The translations under genes and the position numbers were made by a program. 64,000 bases of DNA from Cyanophora paradoxa (lineage: Eukaryota; Glaucocystophyceae; Cyanophorales; Cyanophoraceae): assembly GCA_004431415.1 (NCBI GenBank), contig QPMI01000601.1, forward strand, positions 124,001 through 188,000, given 5' to 3'. Below, piece by piece: positions 55,162 to 63,404 of the stretch. Numbering within the stretch: the stretch's first letter is position 1; each line of letters opens with the position of its first letter. The notes beneath the pieces were generated by a model that made no database searches, was not told the DNA's origin, and saw nothing but the letters and a program-made list of their open reading frames with translations.

Positions 55162-56067
55162 ATGACGCGTTACTATCTTAATATTGATTCCCGGGATCGG
55201 GATGATGGAACCCCTACAAACTATTCTTATAAACTTCCCCATGCAATCCAAAATGTTAAAGCATGCCGTGTTACCAATTTCGAAATGTTTAATAACATTT
55301 ACAATCTCAGCGAAAACGGAGCGCTTGTAACATCCACACTCGATGGACAAGGAGTAACCAAAACGAAAAACAACGTGATTTCGAAAGGGACTTACACAGC
55401 GGATAGTTTGGTGAATTATCTAAATGCTCTTCTGATATCTCAGGTCTACGGTGCAGCAGGGACTACATACACCCGTCATTTCAATGTGTCTTATGATCCA
55501 ATAACAATGAAACTAAGGATTATTGGTGAAGTAGCATTTACCATACGTTTCGGTAGCATGATTTTAGCCAATTTCCTCGGTTTCCCGGATCCATCACTAA
55601 ATGGCTCGGCGGGTGTAGGTTATCCATCTACTCCTCTCGATTCACCACAGCAAGTAGGTGCTTATACTTATAATCACTATCTCGACAGTGTCATACCGCT
55701 CGACCTTCTGTTTAATTCTTACATCCTTCTACATGTCGATCCACTCAAAGGTAATTACGTAAGCAAGAATACCAGCGACGATAAAGCGTTAGCTAAAATT
55801 GAAATTGACCAGACGGTAGGTAGTCTCCTAAAATACGATTCTACCAATAACTCTATGATCATCCATGAGCAAAACGGATTAGTGGAAGTTGAGACGCTTA
55901 AAGTGCGTTTGACGTATTGGAATGGTAACGAAACGGACATTACCACGGATTGGTCAATGACTCTCGAACTGATCACCGAAGATGAAAAGGATCTTACGAA
56001 AGCAGCATTGAAAAACGTTATAAGGGATTTGGAAAATGTCTATTTACCGTTTGGTCGTAATATGTAA
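55162..56067 (+). CDS. Penton-like minor capsid protein
   Basis: 301 residues starting MTRYYLNIDSRDRDDGTPTN. The opening 'LNIDSRDRD.....NY...LP..I.NV..C.V.NFEMFNNIYN' is the classic start of the single jelly-roll penton (minor capsid) proteins of PLVs, virophages and adintoviruses. It forms the capsid vertices. It is divergent from the capsid gene across a 52-bp AT-rich gap that must hold both promoters. Intact, with stop three bases before the next gene's leader. Confidence 0.88.
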   Translation: MTRYYLNIDSRDRDDGTPTNYSYKLPHAIQNVKACRVTNFEMFNNIYNLSENGALVTSTLDGQGVTKTKNNVISKGTYTADSLVNYLNALLISQVYGAAGTTYTRHFNVSYDPITMKLRIIGEVAFTIRFGSMILANFLGFPDPSLNGSAGVGYPSTPLDSPQQVGAYTYNHYLDSVIPLDLLFNSYILLHVDPLKGNYVSKNTSDDKALAKIEIDQTVGSLLKYDSTNNSMIIHEQNGLVEVETLKVRLTYWNGNETDITTDWSMTLELITEDEKDLTKAALKNVIRDLENVYLPFGRNM

Positions 56068-56099
56068 TTTTGCGTTATATTTTTGTCTTGTTATTTCAA

Positions 56100-56876
56100 A
56101 TGGCTCGTAAGACACAACCCAAGAGCGGCTCGCAAGCGAGCCTTGGCTCGCGCCTTTTCTTAGCGAAACCCGTCGAACAAGCGGAACCGGAACGGAAGCA
56201 TTACAAGAAATCGAAAGGAACCGCAGCATACGGAACCGCTGATATCGAAAAGAATATTAATAATACGATTAATTCCAGTGCTGTGGCGCCAGTAGACGAC
56301 ATTAACGATGGTAACGCCTTAGTTGAGCAAGTGCCGCTAAACCGTATGCCGGGTGCAAAGCGTGGGATTAAGAAAGGACAATTTAAGAGCGCGACAATCG
56401 ATAAGGTCGATAAAAAGTCGACTCTTCTTAAACTCCTCGATGGTGGCGAGCGTCTGTATTCCACATATTCGGAAAAAGACCACCGTAACCGTTACTTTAT
56501 CAGAGCAACTACCGGTGGACTGAAAACGATCACATACAAACACGCTAAAAGTCTCATTGAGGGAATCGCCGATGAGACGCAGAAAGAGAAGAAGATAACG
56601 GAGCAACCGATAACCAAAGAGAAGGTAGACAAGAAACCCGATGTTACGTTTGATGTCCTTCCCGATCCAATCAAAGAGGAGAAACACACACCGACGGAAT
56701 TAATCGCTAAGACGATCGATTACCAAGAATCCAATAAAACGGATTTGCCGGTGTTAAATAAATCAATCTTGCGGGTTGCTACATCGCAATCTGACCCGCT
56801 TAACTCCATTCCCAATGCGGCGCCGATGCTTTCCGGATTCGCTAAATTGGGTCTCCGTCCGGGTTACAGGCGTTAA
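56100..56876 (+). CDS. Basic protein of the virus-like element, probably virion-associated
   Basis: 258 residues from the first ATG (56100, MARKTQPKSGSQASLGSRLF). Lys/Arg-rich throughout with little predicted order (KRGIKKGQFKSATIDKVDKK, EQPITKEKVDKKPDVTFDVL). It ends with a conserved-looking hydrophobic tail, PMLSGFAKLGLRPGYRR. Position directly after the penton gene suggests a minor virion or DNA-binding protein. No family recognised. The upstream motif of the non-structural genes is absent. Confidence 0.7.
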   Translation: MARKTQPKSGSQASLGSRLFLAKPVEQAEPERKHYKKSKGTAAYGTADIEKNINNTINSSAVAPVDDINDGNALVEQVPLNRMPGAKRGIKKGQFKSATIDKVDKKSTLLKLLDGGERLYSTYSEKDHRNRYFIRATTGGLKTITYKHAKSLIEGIADETQKEKKITEQPITKEKVDKKPDVTFDVLPDPIKEEKHTPTELIAKTIDYQESNKTDLPVLNKSILRVATSQSDPLNSIPNAAPMLSGFAKLGLRPGYRR

Positions 56877-57203
56877 GCATCATTCTTACGTTAAAATTTT
56901 CTTTTCAAAGAATAGCGTTAAACATCCATCTCCGAATTTTAGCGCTCACGTTTACTTATTTTTATAAGTGGCGTTGTAGAGAAGTTGTGATATCCATGTA
57001 TCACGCTTTTTAATCACCTGTTCTACGGGGTTCATTCGTAGAATCGAGGAAGCGAAGACTTTCGGCTTATTTTTCCGGCATCTTCTTATTATCGATGCGC
57101 AAAAAATGACGGCGTTTTAAAAAACTGATCGACATGTTATATACACGATAAGAAAAGGACTTAAAGATTTCTTGCTATATATCAGAAGAGGAACAGCAAG
57201 AGA
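56877..57203. other. Intergenic region inside the virus-like element
   Basis: AT-rich, no ORF. It contains the conserved motif at 57099-57111 and therefore probably the promoter of the 57204 ORF. It may also hold the 3' end of the virion transcript. Confidence 0.5.
57099..57111 (+). promoter_or_regulatory. Conserved upstream motif, copy 3
   Basis: GCAAAAAATGACG, 93 bp before the ATG at 57204. Confidence 0.6.
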
Positions 57204-57458
57204 ATGCCGCTAAGCGAATCTCAGAAACGCGCGATTTATCGCTACCGCAGCACAGAAAAGGGTATGTTAGCGCTTGCGCGATTCAATGAAAAGCGCAATG
57301 TTAAGTGGAGTGAATTGTATAATAACGATGACGCATTTAGACAGAAACACATAGCAACGTCATGCAAGGCGCAGTATGTAAATAACACGATTCTATACAT
57401 TAAGTATCTATTCGACGTCCCGCGAACTAATCGGGGTCGCCCATCAATTCATTGTTAA
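57204..57458 (+). CDS. Small basic protein of the virus-like element
   Basis: 84 residues, MPLSESQKRAIYRYRSTEKG... with many Arg/Lys and Tyr. 'RYRSTEKG' and the amphipathic helices around it recall small DNA-binding proteins of phages and large DNA viruses, but no family can be named. Ends RTNRGRPSIHC. Preceded by the shared motif. Confidence 0.6.
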   Translation: MPLSESQKRAIYRYRSTEKGMLALARFNEKRNVKWSELYNNDDAFRQKHIATSCKAQYVNNTILYIKYLFDVPRTNRGRPSIHC

Positions 57459-57614
57459 TCCTTTTTTCCCGGCGCGATCGCTGAGGAAGACAGGCGCAAC
57501 CGCGCTTAAAACAATACACTGTTTGAGTTATTTTTAAGACCATCGAATGGTGGTCGACCCTTTTGTTATTTTTATTAAACCCTCAAAGCGGATTTTGTGG
57601 ATTTTGCGGTGTCG

Positions 57615-57627
57615 CCAAAAAATGACG
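57615..57627 (+). promoter_or_regulatory. Conserved upstream motif, copy 4
   Basis: CCAAAAAATGACG, 62 bp before the polymerase-helicase ATG at 57689. An AT-rich stretch AAAATATAGTGTATATAATA follows at about 57654. Confidence 0.6.
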
Positions 57628-57688
57628 CAATGTATGAAAAGCACTTAAAGAAATAAAATATAGTGTATATAATAAGAACGCCTATAAG

Positions 57689-60600
57689 ATGTTTTCATTT
57701 GCAACAGTGAAGAATATCATCGGATCTGTGGTAGAGTCCATTAGCAATCTACCCGGTATTCGCAGCATCCCGTTTATCGGTAATGCAATTAAGCGAATCG
57801 CTAATGATCGTTTCGAAAGAGTCGTAAAGGAACTCGAAGCAAGGAAGAGTGAGAAGAAGGAGAAGACTAAGGAGGAAATCCGCGAAGAGCGGAAGAAGCG
57901 CAAGCAGGAGAAGAAGGAGAAGCGCGCACTGAGAACGATTAAGAACATTCAGAAGCAAGAAGGGAAGAAGTTCAAGGGAAAGGTAAGGCGTCTCATTCGT
58001 CGTATTGAAGCAGAAAATGGCGAAACTGTTTCGGTTCATGTAAGATTCTATACACTTCCCGATGATATCGATAATCTACCACAGGGCTATGATGTTATCT
58101 TACACAAAGACACGCCTTACGTTGAGACACAGAAGAGCGGAAAGAGGGCATTAATTATGACTTGCCCGAAAGACGTATTGATTGCAAGACTTACCGAAGT
58201 CGAAGACGAATTTAATAACTTTCTTGCCGTTTGGTCGCTCGATACTATCGCCGCTTTCCTTCTTAATATCGCTGATCGTAACGCAAATAACAGGGATTAC
58301 AATTATGTGCGAATTTTCGCTTACCCACAACTCCGTGAGTCTCCTATTTCATATCCCGATGTTATGACAATTGAGGAAATTGTAGTAAGTGACAATACCA
58401 CTGTATACCCTCTGAATGAAAGAGCGCTTAGAGACGGAGAGGCGCCTAAGATCGTTTCGCGTTTCATCAAATATTCACTTAATGGTGGCGCAAAATCTGT
58501 ATTGGATCAGATTAAACCCGATGGGTCACTTATCATCAAGGATTGCTTAATAGAGGCGCTACATCAGGTCATTGTGAAATCTTTCGAATATGCCCACAGT
58601 ATCAGCAAATACAAGAAGGTTAAGTATTCGAAGGAATGGCTTTATGAGCAGATCAAAGGACACGCGCCTACTGACACATCCGATTGGGGGACGTCCTTTA
58701 ACGAAATACTACCATTCTTGCAAAAGTGGCGCATCCGCTTTATCGCAATCGGAAAAGACGACAAGGTTATACATTCTCTGTGTTACAAACCTACCCGGAC
58801 AAATTCACACCTTGTCCCGGCAAGCGTTTACGTTCAGATCTCTAACGATCACGTGTATGTGTTGAATAAAGACCTTAGTAAACTTGTGCGATCTTTCAAT
58901 GGAACAGCGGCGCGCGAAACAAAAGCGGTGGGTTCATCGTCGTTAAAATACAAGATCAAAACACAGTTTAACGATATCAGCTATCCGGCATACTCTGAGG
59001 AAGAAATAGTGGAGATTGTTAAACGTGAGAAGGAAAACGCAACCTCAAAAATCACGATCACTTACAGTAAACCGTTATTCGAATTGTTGGGAAGTTTCAG
59101 AAGAGCAAACCACGAAGTTAACGCGACTATTTCCGATGAAGGTATAGTTAGCTACATCCATTACAAGATCGAAGACAAAGATGTAGTTATACTACCGCCA
59201 GGCAATATGGTGAATATGGATGATGTCGACGTTAACCTTAGGGATGAAGAACACCGAAAACTCTTTAACGAAATGTCGCAGATGCTAAACCGTGCGCTCA
59301 TTAACAAACATGTTAAGAGCAAATACAACCCGGAGACATTCGCCGCATTCACGAAAGGACAACAGAGCGCATTAAATGGGTTTTTCGTGACTTCTAACGC
59401 TGAATTGCGGGAATTGTTTGAAGGTGTTATGTGTGGCGCGATCGATACGTATAAATTGGATATCTCCAAAGCATACACACATATCGTATCGAAACTCATC
59501 AAAAACTTCCCGGTTTTCAGCTCATTCGATCGATTCGAAAAGGTTGTGGTAACGTGTAGCGATGATATCGAAGCGGACGCCTTCTATTCAGTGAAAGTAA
59601 GAGCGAAACACTTTACGGTAAATCGTAAAGACCAATTGATTAACAACATGTCGCCATACAAACGTATCCTTGTAGACTCAAAATACAACCTTCTGTATGG
59701 TGGCGTGTTGAAAGAGTTCTACGATGACATCCGCGACGACGTGATTATAGAAGCAGTGGTAAGACCATACCGGGTTGTTAAAAACGTCACATTGCAGGCT
59801 TTCAAGCAGTTGTTTGCGTCTAACCTTTCGATCAAGGAAAAGAAGGATATCAGTAATCACAATATCGGGAAGTTTGGTAAGAAATCCCAGCAAAAAGTGC
59901 AAACAACGATATTCTTTAACAAGAACGACGCGCTTAACTTTGTCCGAGAGAACGGCGGTAAACTGAGATCGCTAAATTTCGATTCAAAGAAGCCGAAGCG
60001 GACGACTGTAAGGAATGAGGCAAAGACGGAGACACCGATGTTATGGTATGTAAACCAGCTCGGAGAAGAGAAGACGCTTATAGATGGTTTCCTACCTATC
60101 CAGTGTCAGATTTACAGTATCATGCGTGGGGTCATGTATAAACTGTCTAAGGATCTATTGGCTAATGGTGTTGGAGTTCTACGCATCAGAACCGATGAGT
60201 TTCTTATAGACAAGCCATACCCATTTGAGCCGTTTGACCGCGACCTTTTCGAAAACACCGGAAAGTATGACGTGAAACCGTTTAATGTTACTCCGATTAT
60301 ATCACAGGAGTCAAAGAAGAAGCGGAATAATGCTAATGGGTGGATCACATTCGACAGACTGAGACAACGCGACGAGAGGTTTATTACGGTCGAGAAGGTG
60401 AATCATAAGGTGTTCAAGTTTAAGGATGAATACAACGTGGAAGCCATCGTGAATGCTATGGACGGAAAGGGTAACGTGATTATTCGCGGTGTCAAACCCG
60501 GGACAGGTAAGACCACGTTAGCGAAGGCGATGACACGGAAGTATGGTAAAAACTGTCTTTTCATTGCGCCGACTAACATTCGATGCAAGCAGCTACGCAT

Positions 60601-61786
60601 GGAATTGAAAAAGGAGTGGAGCGAAGTTGACATGGTCGATGTGAAGACTATCTACAAGTCACTACATCTGAATATCGACCCCGAGAAGATGAATGACAAC
60701 GTAGGTAAACAGGTTACCGATTTATCCAAGTATCAATGCTTTGTAATCGATGAGGTTTACCAGTTCCAGATTCGCGAATTGGAGGCGTTGAGAGACATTA
60801 TGACTATCCATTTTCCGGATAAGTTATACATCGTTACGGGTGACCCATTCCAGATTCCACCGATTCAATTTATCGATATCGACCATCGCGACTACTACAA
60901 CAAGATCTTTGACCGGTTGTTTAAGAATGAGGTTTACCTACAAGTCGGAAAGCGACACAAAGACCCCGAAGATCAGGTTAAAATAGATCAATTGAAACAT
61001 GATCTATTCGTTACAAAAATGCGTGTTCCGGAGGCAGCGGCGCGGTTGGGTCTTGCAGTTGTGAATGAAATGGAAAAAGGCGACATTTCCATAGTTCAAT
61101 CTAACCGCAAGTCCGCGCAAGTGAATAATGAAATGCACAGGATGCTTTACGGTGTTGACATGGTTTATAAGGAAGGCGTGCATTTGATTGCAAAGTATCA
61201 AATCACAACAAATGAGGGTATCATTTATCGCGGATTTGAATATGAAGTAATCAAATACGAACCCGAAAAGGTTCTTACGCTAAAAGACATCGACAGCGAA
61301 GAAATCTATAATGCGAAGCCCGAAGACATCAAATATTTCGCATTATCTCATGGTTTCACTTGTTACAGCATTCAGGGCGACACTATCAGAGATAAACGCG
61401 TAGTTGTCTATCAGTCGACCTCGCCATACATGACCGCTGAGAGTTTCTATGTTGCAGTGACGCGAACCGAAAGACTTTCTGACACTGTAATTTTCGTAGA
61501 TGAGGACGAGAGACGGAGAGTTGGTATGGAGAAGGCAGAGTTTGCCGTTAAAATCAGATCACACAAGGCAGAAGACAAGAAGTGTAACCGTGAGTTTGAC
61601 GCAGCAGATTACGTCGATTGGGAATGGAAGGGTTACCGCTTTGGTAAGCAGCATGGACGCTGTGGAAGGTGTGGCGATATTATGGATCCGGAAGATGCAA
61701 CAGTAGACCGTTACAACAACGCAATCGCCCACATTAAGCCGAACTGTTTCTTATCTCATAATAGGTGTAATTGTGCAGCGCAGTAA
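57689..61786 (+). CDS. Replication protein: DNA polymerase - SF1 helicase - HNH-like fusion
   Basis: 1365 residues, one open frame. Residues 40-110 are a highly charged Lys/Glu coiled coil. About 280-420 hold a conserved-looking region ending VYVQISNDHVYVLNKDLSKL. Polymerase: motif A candidate KLDISKAYTHIVSKL (Asp near 591) followed by FPVFSSFDRF, and motif C candidate VLRIRTDEFLID (Asp near 836). Helicase: Walker A GVKPGTGKTTLAKA (about 935), Walker B CFVIDEVYQF (about 1020), motif III VTGDPFQIPPIQ, motif V CYSIQGD and motif VI FYVAVTRTERL (about 1254), which is Pif1/RecD-like SF1. C-terminal residues 1320-1365 have GRCGRCGD...TVDRYNNAIAHIKPNC...RCNC, an HNH/treble-clef zinc domain. The polymerase fits the 'TVpol' type or a divergent protein-primed PolB; I cannot decide. 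Its stop overlaps the integrase start. Confidence 0.88.
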   Translation: MFSFATVKNIIGSVVESISNLPGIRSIPFIGNAIKRIANDRFERVVKELEARKSEKKEKTKEEIREERKKRKQEKKEKRALRTIKNIQKQEGKKFKGKVRRLIRRIEAENGETVSVHVRFYTLPDDIDNLPQGYDVILHKDTPYVETQKSGKRALIMTCPKDVLIARLTEVEDEFNNFLAVWSLDTIAAFLLNIADRNANNRDYNYVRIFAYPQLRESPISYPDVMTIEEIVVSDNTTVYPLNERALRDGEAPKIVSRFIKYSLNGGAKSVLDQIKPDGSLIIKDCLIEALHQVIVKSFEYAHSISKYKKVKYSKEWLYEQIKGHAPTDTSDWGTSFNEILPFLQKWRIRFIAIGKDDKVIHSLCYKPTRTNSHLVPASVYVQISNDHVYVLNKDLSKLVRSFNGTAARETKAVGSSSLKYKIKTQFNDISYPAYSEEEIVEIVKREKENATSKITITYSKPLFELLGSFRRANHEVNATISDEGIVSYIHYKIEDKDVVILPPGNMVNMDDVDVNLRDEEHRKLFNEMSQMLNRALINKHVKSKYNPETFAAFTKGQQSALNGFFVTSNAELRELFEGVMCGAIDTYKLDISKAYTHIVSKLIKNFPVFSSFDRFEKVVVTCSDDIEADAFYSVKVRAKHFTVNRKDQLINNMSPYKRILVDSKYNLLYGGVLKEFYDDIRDDVIIEAVVRPYRVVKNVTLQAFKQLFASNLSIKEKKDISNHNIGKFGKKSQQKVQTTIFFNKNDALNFVRENGGKLRSLNFDSKKPKRTTVRNEAKTETPMLWYVNQLGEEKTLIDGFLPIQCQIYSIMRGVMYKLSKDLLANGVGVLRIRTDEFLIDKPYPFEPFDRDLFENTGKYDVKPFNVTPIISQESKKKRNNANGWITFDRLRQRDERFITVEKVNHKVFKFKDEYNVEAIVNAMDGKGNVIIRGVKPGTGKTTLAKAMTRKYGKNCLFIAPTNIRCKQLRMELKKEWSEVDMVDVKTIYKSLHLNIDPEKMNDNVGKQVTDLSKYQCFVIDEVYQFQIRELEALRDIMTIHFPDKLYIVTGDPFQIPPIQFIDIDHRDYYNKIFDRLFKNEVYLQVGKRHKDPEDQVKIDQLKHDLFVTKMRVPEAAARLGLAVVNEMEKGDISIVQSNRKSAQVNNEMHRMLYGVDMVYKEGVHLIAKYQITTNEGIIYRGFEYEVIKYEPEKVLTLKDIDSEEIYNAKPEDIKYFALSHGFTCYSIQGDTIRDKRVVVYQSTSPYMTAESFYVAVTRTERLSDTVIFVDEDERRRVGMEKAEFAVKIRSHKAEDKKCNREFDAADYVDWEWKGYRFGKQHGRCGRCGDIMDPEDATVDRYNNAIAHIKPNCFLSHNRCNCAAQ

Positions 61787-62853
61787 TGGATAACATATTA
61801 TCTTACAAGAAATACCGCCAGAAGTTGATAAACGATAAAGTGACATTTGATGAAGCAGAATTAAAGAAACGTTTTATAAATTCCGAAGTGCATCAGATAT
61901 TCAAGAAACCAAAGAAACCAAAGACATTTCTAAGAATTGTTGCTATGCCTTATTCCTTTCAGGTGGACATAATGAATTTTAAAGGATATCAAACCGCGAA
62001 TAATGGGATTTACAAGATGATAAGTTTTATTGATATATTGAGTCGGAAGGCTTTTGTGTATCCGTTTAAGAAAAATGAAGAAATCCGTAATATTTTGAAT
62101 AAGTTTAAGGTTGAGGCAGGTAAGGTTAATGGATTGGCGGGAGATCATGAGTTTAGCAGTGCGATGTATAAAGAATGGTGTGATGCTAACGGTGTGAGAT
62201 TATATACAGATGTGGCGAAAGATGACCATGTAACCGTTGGAAATAAGTTAGGAATTATTGACAGATTCACACGGACATTTAAGCAATATTTGAGGAAGGC
62301 GATGACATCAAAGGGAACCACAAAATGGATAGATTTAATAGGTGAAGTTCTTTCGATTTACAATGGTTCACCTCATAGTTCCTTAAAAGATGATTCACCC
62401 AATGCAGTATTTGCAAGTGATCAGAAACAGCTTTTTATACATCTACGTGATGTTGTGCATAACAAGCATGTGCAAGAGAAGGAAAAGAAGGATACAGTAA
62501 AACCGGGTGATACTGTGCGAGTGTTGGAAGGTAAAAAAAGTGCGTTTGAGAAAGAAGGCGCGCGATTCAGTCAGAAGGTCTATAAAGTCGGAAGATCTGA
62601 CGGGAATAGGTTTAAGGTGTTGGAGGATATGGACGGAGACGAGAAGGAGGTAAAGAGGCGCTTTAAGAAGCAAGAGTTACAGAAGGTGAGCGTGAAAGAT
62701 GTAATTAAGATACCGTCGCAAAAACGAATAGAACGAGTAAAAAAGGTAAATGCTGTGAATCAGAAGATGAAGAAGGAAGGGATTAAACCGAATCGAAAAG
62801 TAACCGTGAGGAAGAAGTATAATTTAAGAAGTAGTGCAAAGGGTGTAATGTGA
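61786..62853 (+). CDS. rve-family (retrovirus-like) integrase
   Basis: 355 residues. ATG 61786 overlaps the stop of the polymerase gene (TAATG), which points to coupled expression; an earlier non-ATG start is not needed. Core: SFQVDIMNFKG (Asp 61), LAGDHEFSSAMYKEWCDANG (Asp 120), then NKLGIIDRFTRTFKQYL, where the third catalytic position (159) is Asp instead of the usual Glu of 'VERFNRT'. GSPHSSLKDDSPNAVF is the usual 'H.sl...Pn.v' block. A C-terminal SH3-like part (VKPGDTVRVLEGKKSAFEKE) and a basic tail follow. It inserts the element into host DNA. The stop lies 13 bases inside the right inverted repeat. Confidence 0.93.
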   Translation: MDNILSYKKYRQKLINDKVTFDEAELKKRFINSEVHQIFKKPKKPKTFLRIVAMPYSFQVDIMNFKGYQTANNGIYKMISFIDILSRKAFVYPFKKNEEIRNILNKFKVEAGKVNGLAGDHEFSSAMYKEWCDANGVRLYTDVAKDDHVTVGNKLGIIDRFTRTFKQYLRKAMTSKGTTKWIDLIGEVLSIYNGSPHSSLKDDSPNAVFASDQKQLFIHLRDVVHNKHVQEKEKKDTVKPGDTVRVLEGKKSAFEKEGARFSQKVYKVGRSDGNRFKVLEDMDGDEKEVKRRFKKQELQKVSVKDVIKIPSQKRIERVKKVNAVNQKMKKEGIKPNRKVTVRKKYNLRSSAKGVM

Positions 62854-63129
62854 ATCAATCGGAGATGTGGAAGTGTAACGGGTGTAACTGTGAATGGTTT
62901 AGTGGTTGTTGTTTTTTATGGATTCAATCGATTAAATGGGTATTTCATCGATTGTCCGATGGTGAATTGTCGGGAATCTCTCGATTGTTGTAGGTTTCAT
63001 CGGGAATCTCTCGATTAAATGGGTTTATTGGGTGGTGATATTTTCCGATTGTCGGGAATCGTAAAGTTGTTACTGAATGTCGTAAATAAAAGGCGCTAAA
63101 ATTTGGGTGTAATGCGCATATGTCATGTG
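62841..63129. repeat. Right terminal inverted repeat of the virus-like element
   Basis: Inverted copy of 50275-50563. It begins GGGTGTAATGTGAATCAATC and ends GCGCATATGTCATGTG. It contains the last four codons and stop of the integrase gene. Confidence 0.95.
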
Positions 63130-63396
63130 TAGCGCTAGCAGCACCGCGCGCGATGCTGACCATGACCAATCTGAAATTCGAAACGACCTCTCAGAGTCTC
63201 GACATTTTAGAAGCCCGCGGAAACAGCTGGCAGTTACGGCGCGTAGCGCCTGAAAACACGGCGAAATCTGGGTCGTTTTAGGTCGTTTTTCGCGTATACG
63301 AAAACGTACCCCCTGCTCACTACAGTGACTGAGTGAGTGGGACGCAAAAAGCTCACTCACAAAGTGAGCCCGCGGACCTCACTGGGCGCAGCCCTA

Positions 63397-63404
63397 GATA
63401 CGAT
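63397..63404. repeat. 8-bp target duplication of outer hAT-type element, right
   Basis: GATACGAT, identical to 50038-50045. Confidence 0.75.

Larger units (their letters stand above)
50275..63129. mobile_element. Endogenous Polinton-like virus (Polinton/Maverick-type element), about 12.9 kb
   Basis: Bounded by two 289-bp inverted repeats. It carries the defining module: packaging ATPase, double jelly-roll capsid, penton-like protein, replicative polymerase-helicase and rve integrase. Gene order from the left: zinc ORF (-), zinc ORF (+), DUF5710-like ORF (+), ATPase (-), capsid (-), penton (+), basic protein (+), small ORF (+), polymerase-helicase (+), integrase (+). Both outermost stop codons fall at the inner edges of the repeats. 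Lower GC than the host and no introns. No maturation protease was found. Two later insertions (51552-51613 and 53585-54559) break genes, so this copy is probably not competent as it stands. Confidence 0.93.
50046..63396. mobile_element. hAT-type MITE that hosts the virus-like element
   Basis: Left end TAGGGCTGGGTCCAGTGAG (50046-50064) matches the inverted right end CTCACTGGGCGCAGCCCTA (63378-63396) at 17 of 19 positions. Exact 8-bp duplications GATACGAT lie outside both. Removing the virus-like element leaves a MITE of about 490 bp (50046 to about 50271 plus about 63135-63396). The flanking halves contain many CTCACT/AGTGAG words and a hairpin GGCTCACTCG...CGAGTGAGCC at 50113-50154. No transposase is present. 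Confidence 0.75.

Noticed and set aside
62841-63129. LTR of a retrotransposon
   Set aside because: The partner copy is inverted, not direct, and the rve integrase belongs to a set with capsid and packaging genes, so these are Polinton-type terminal inverted repeats.
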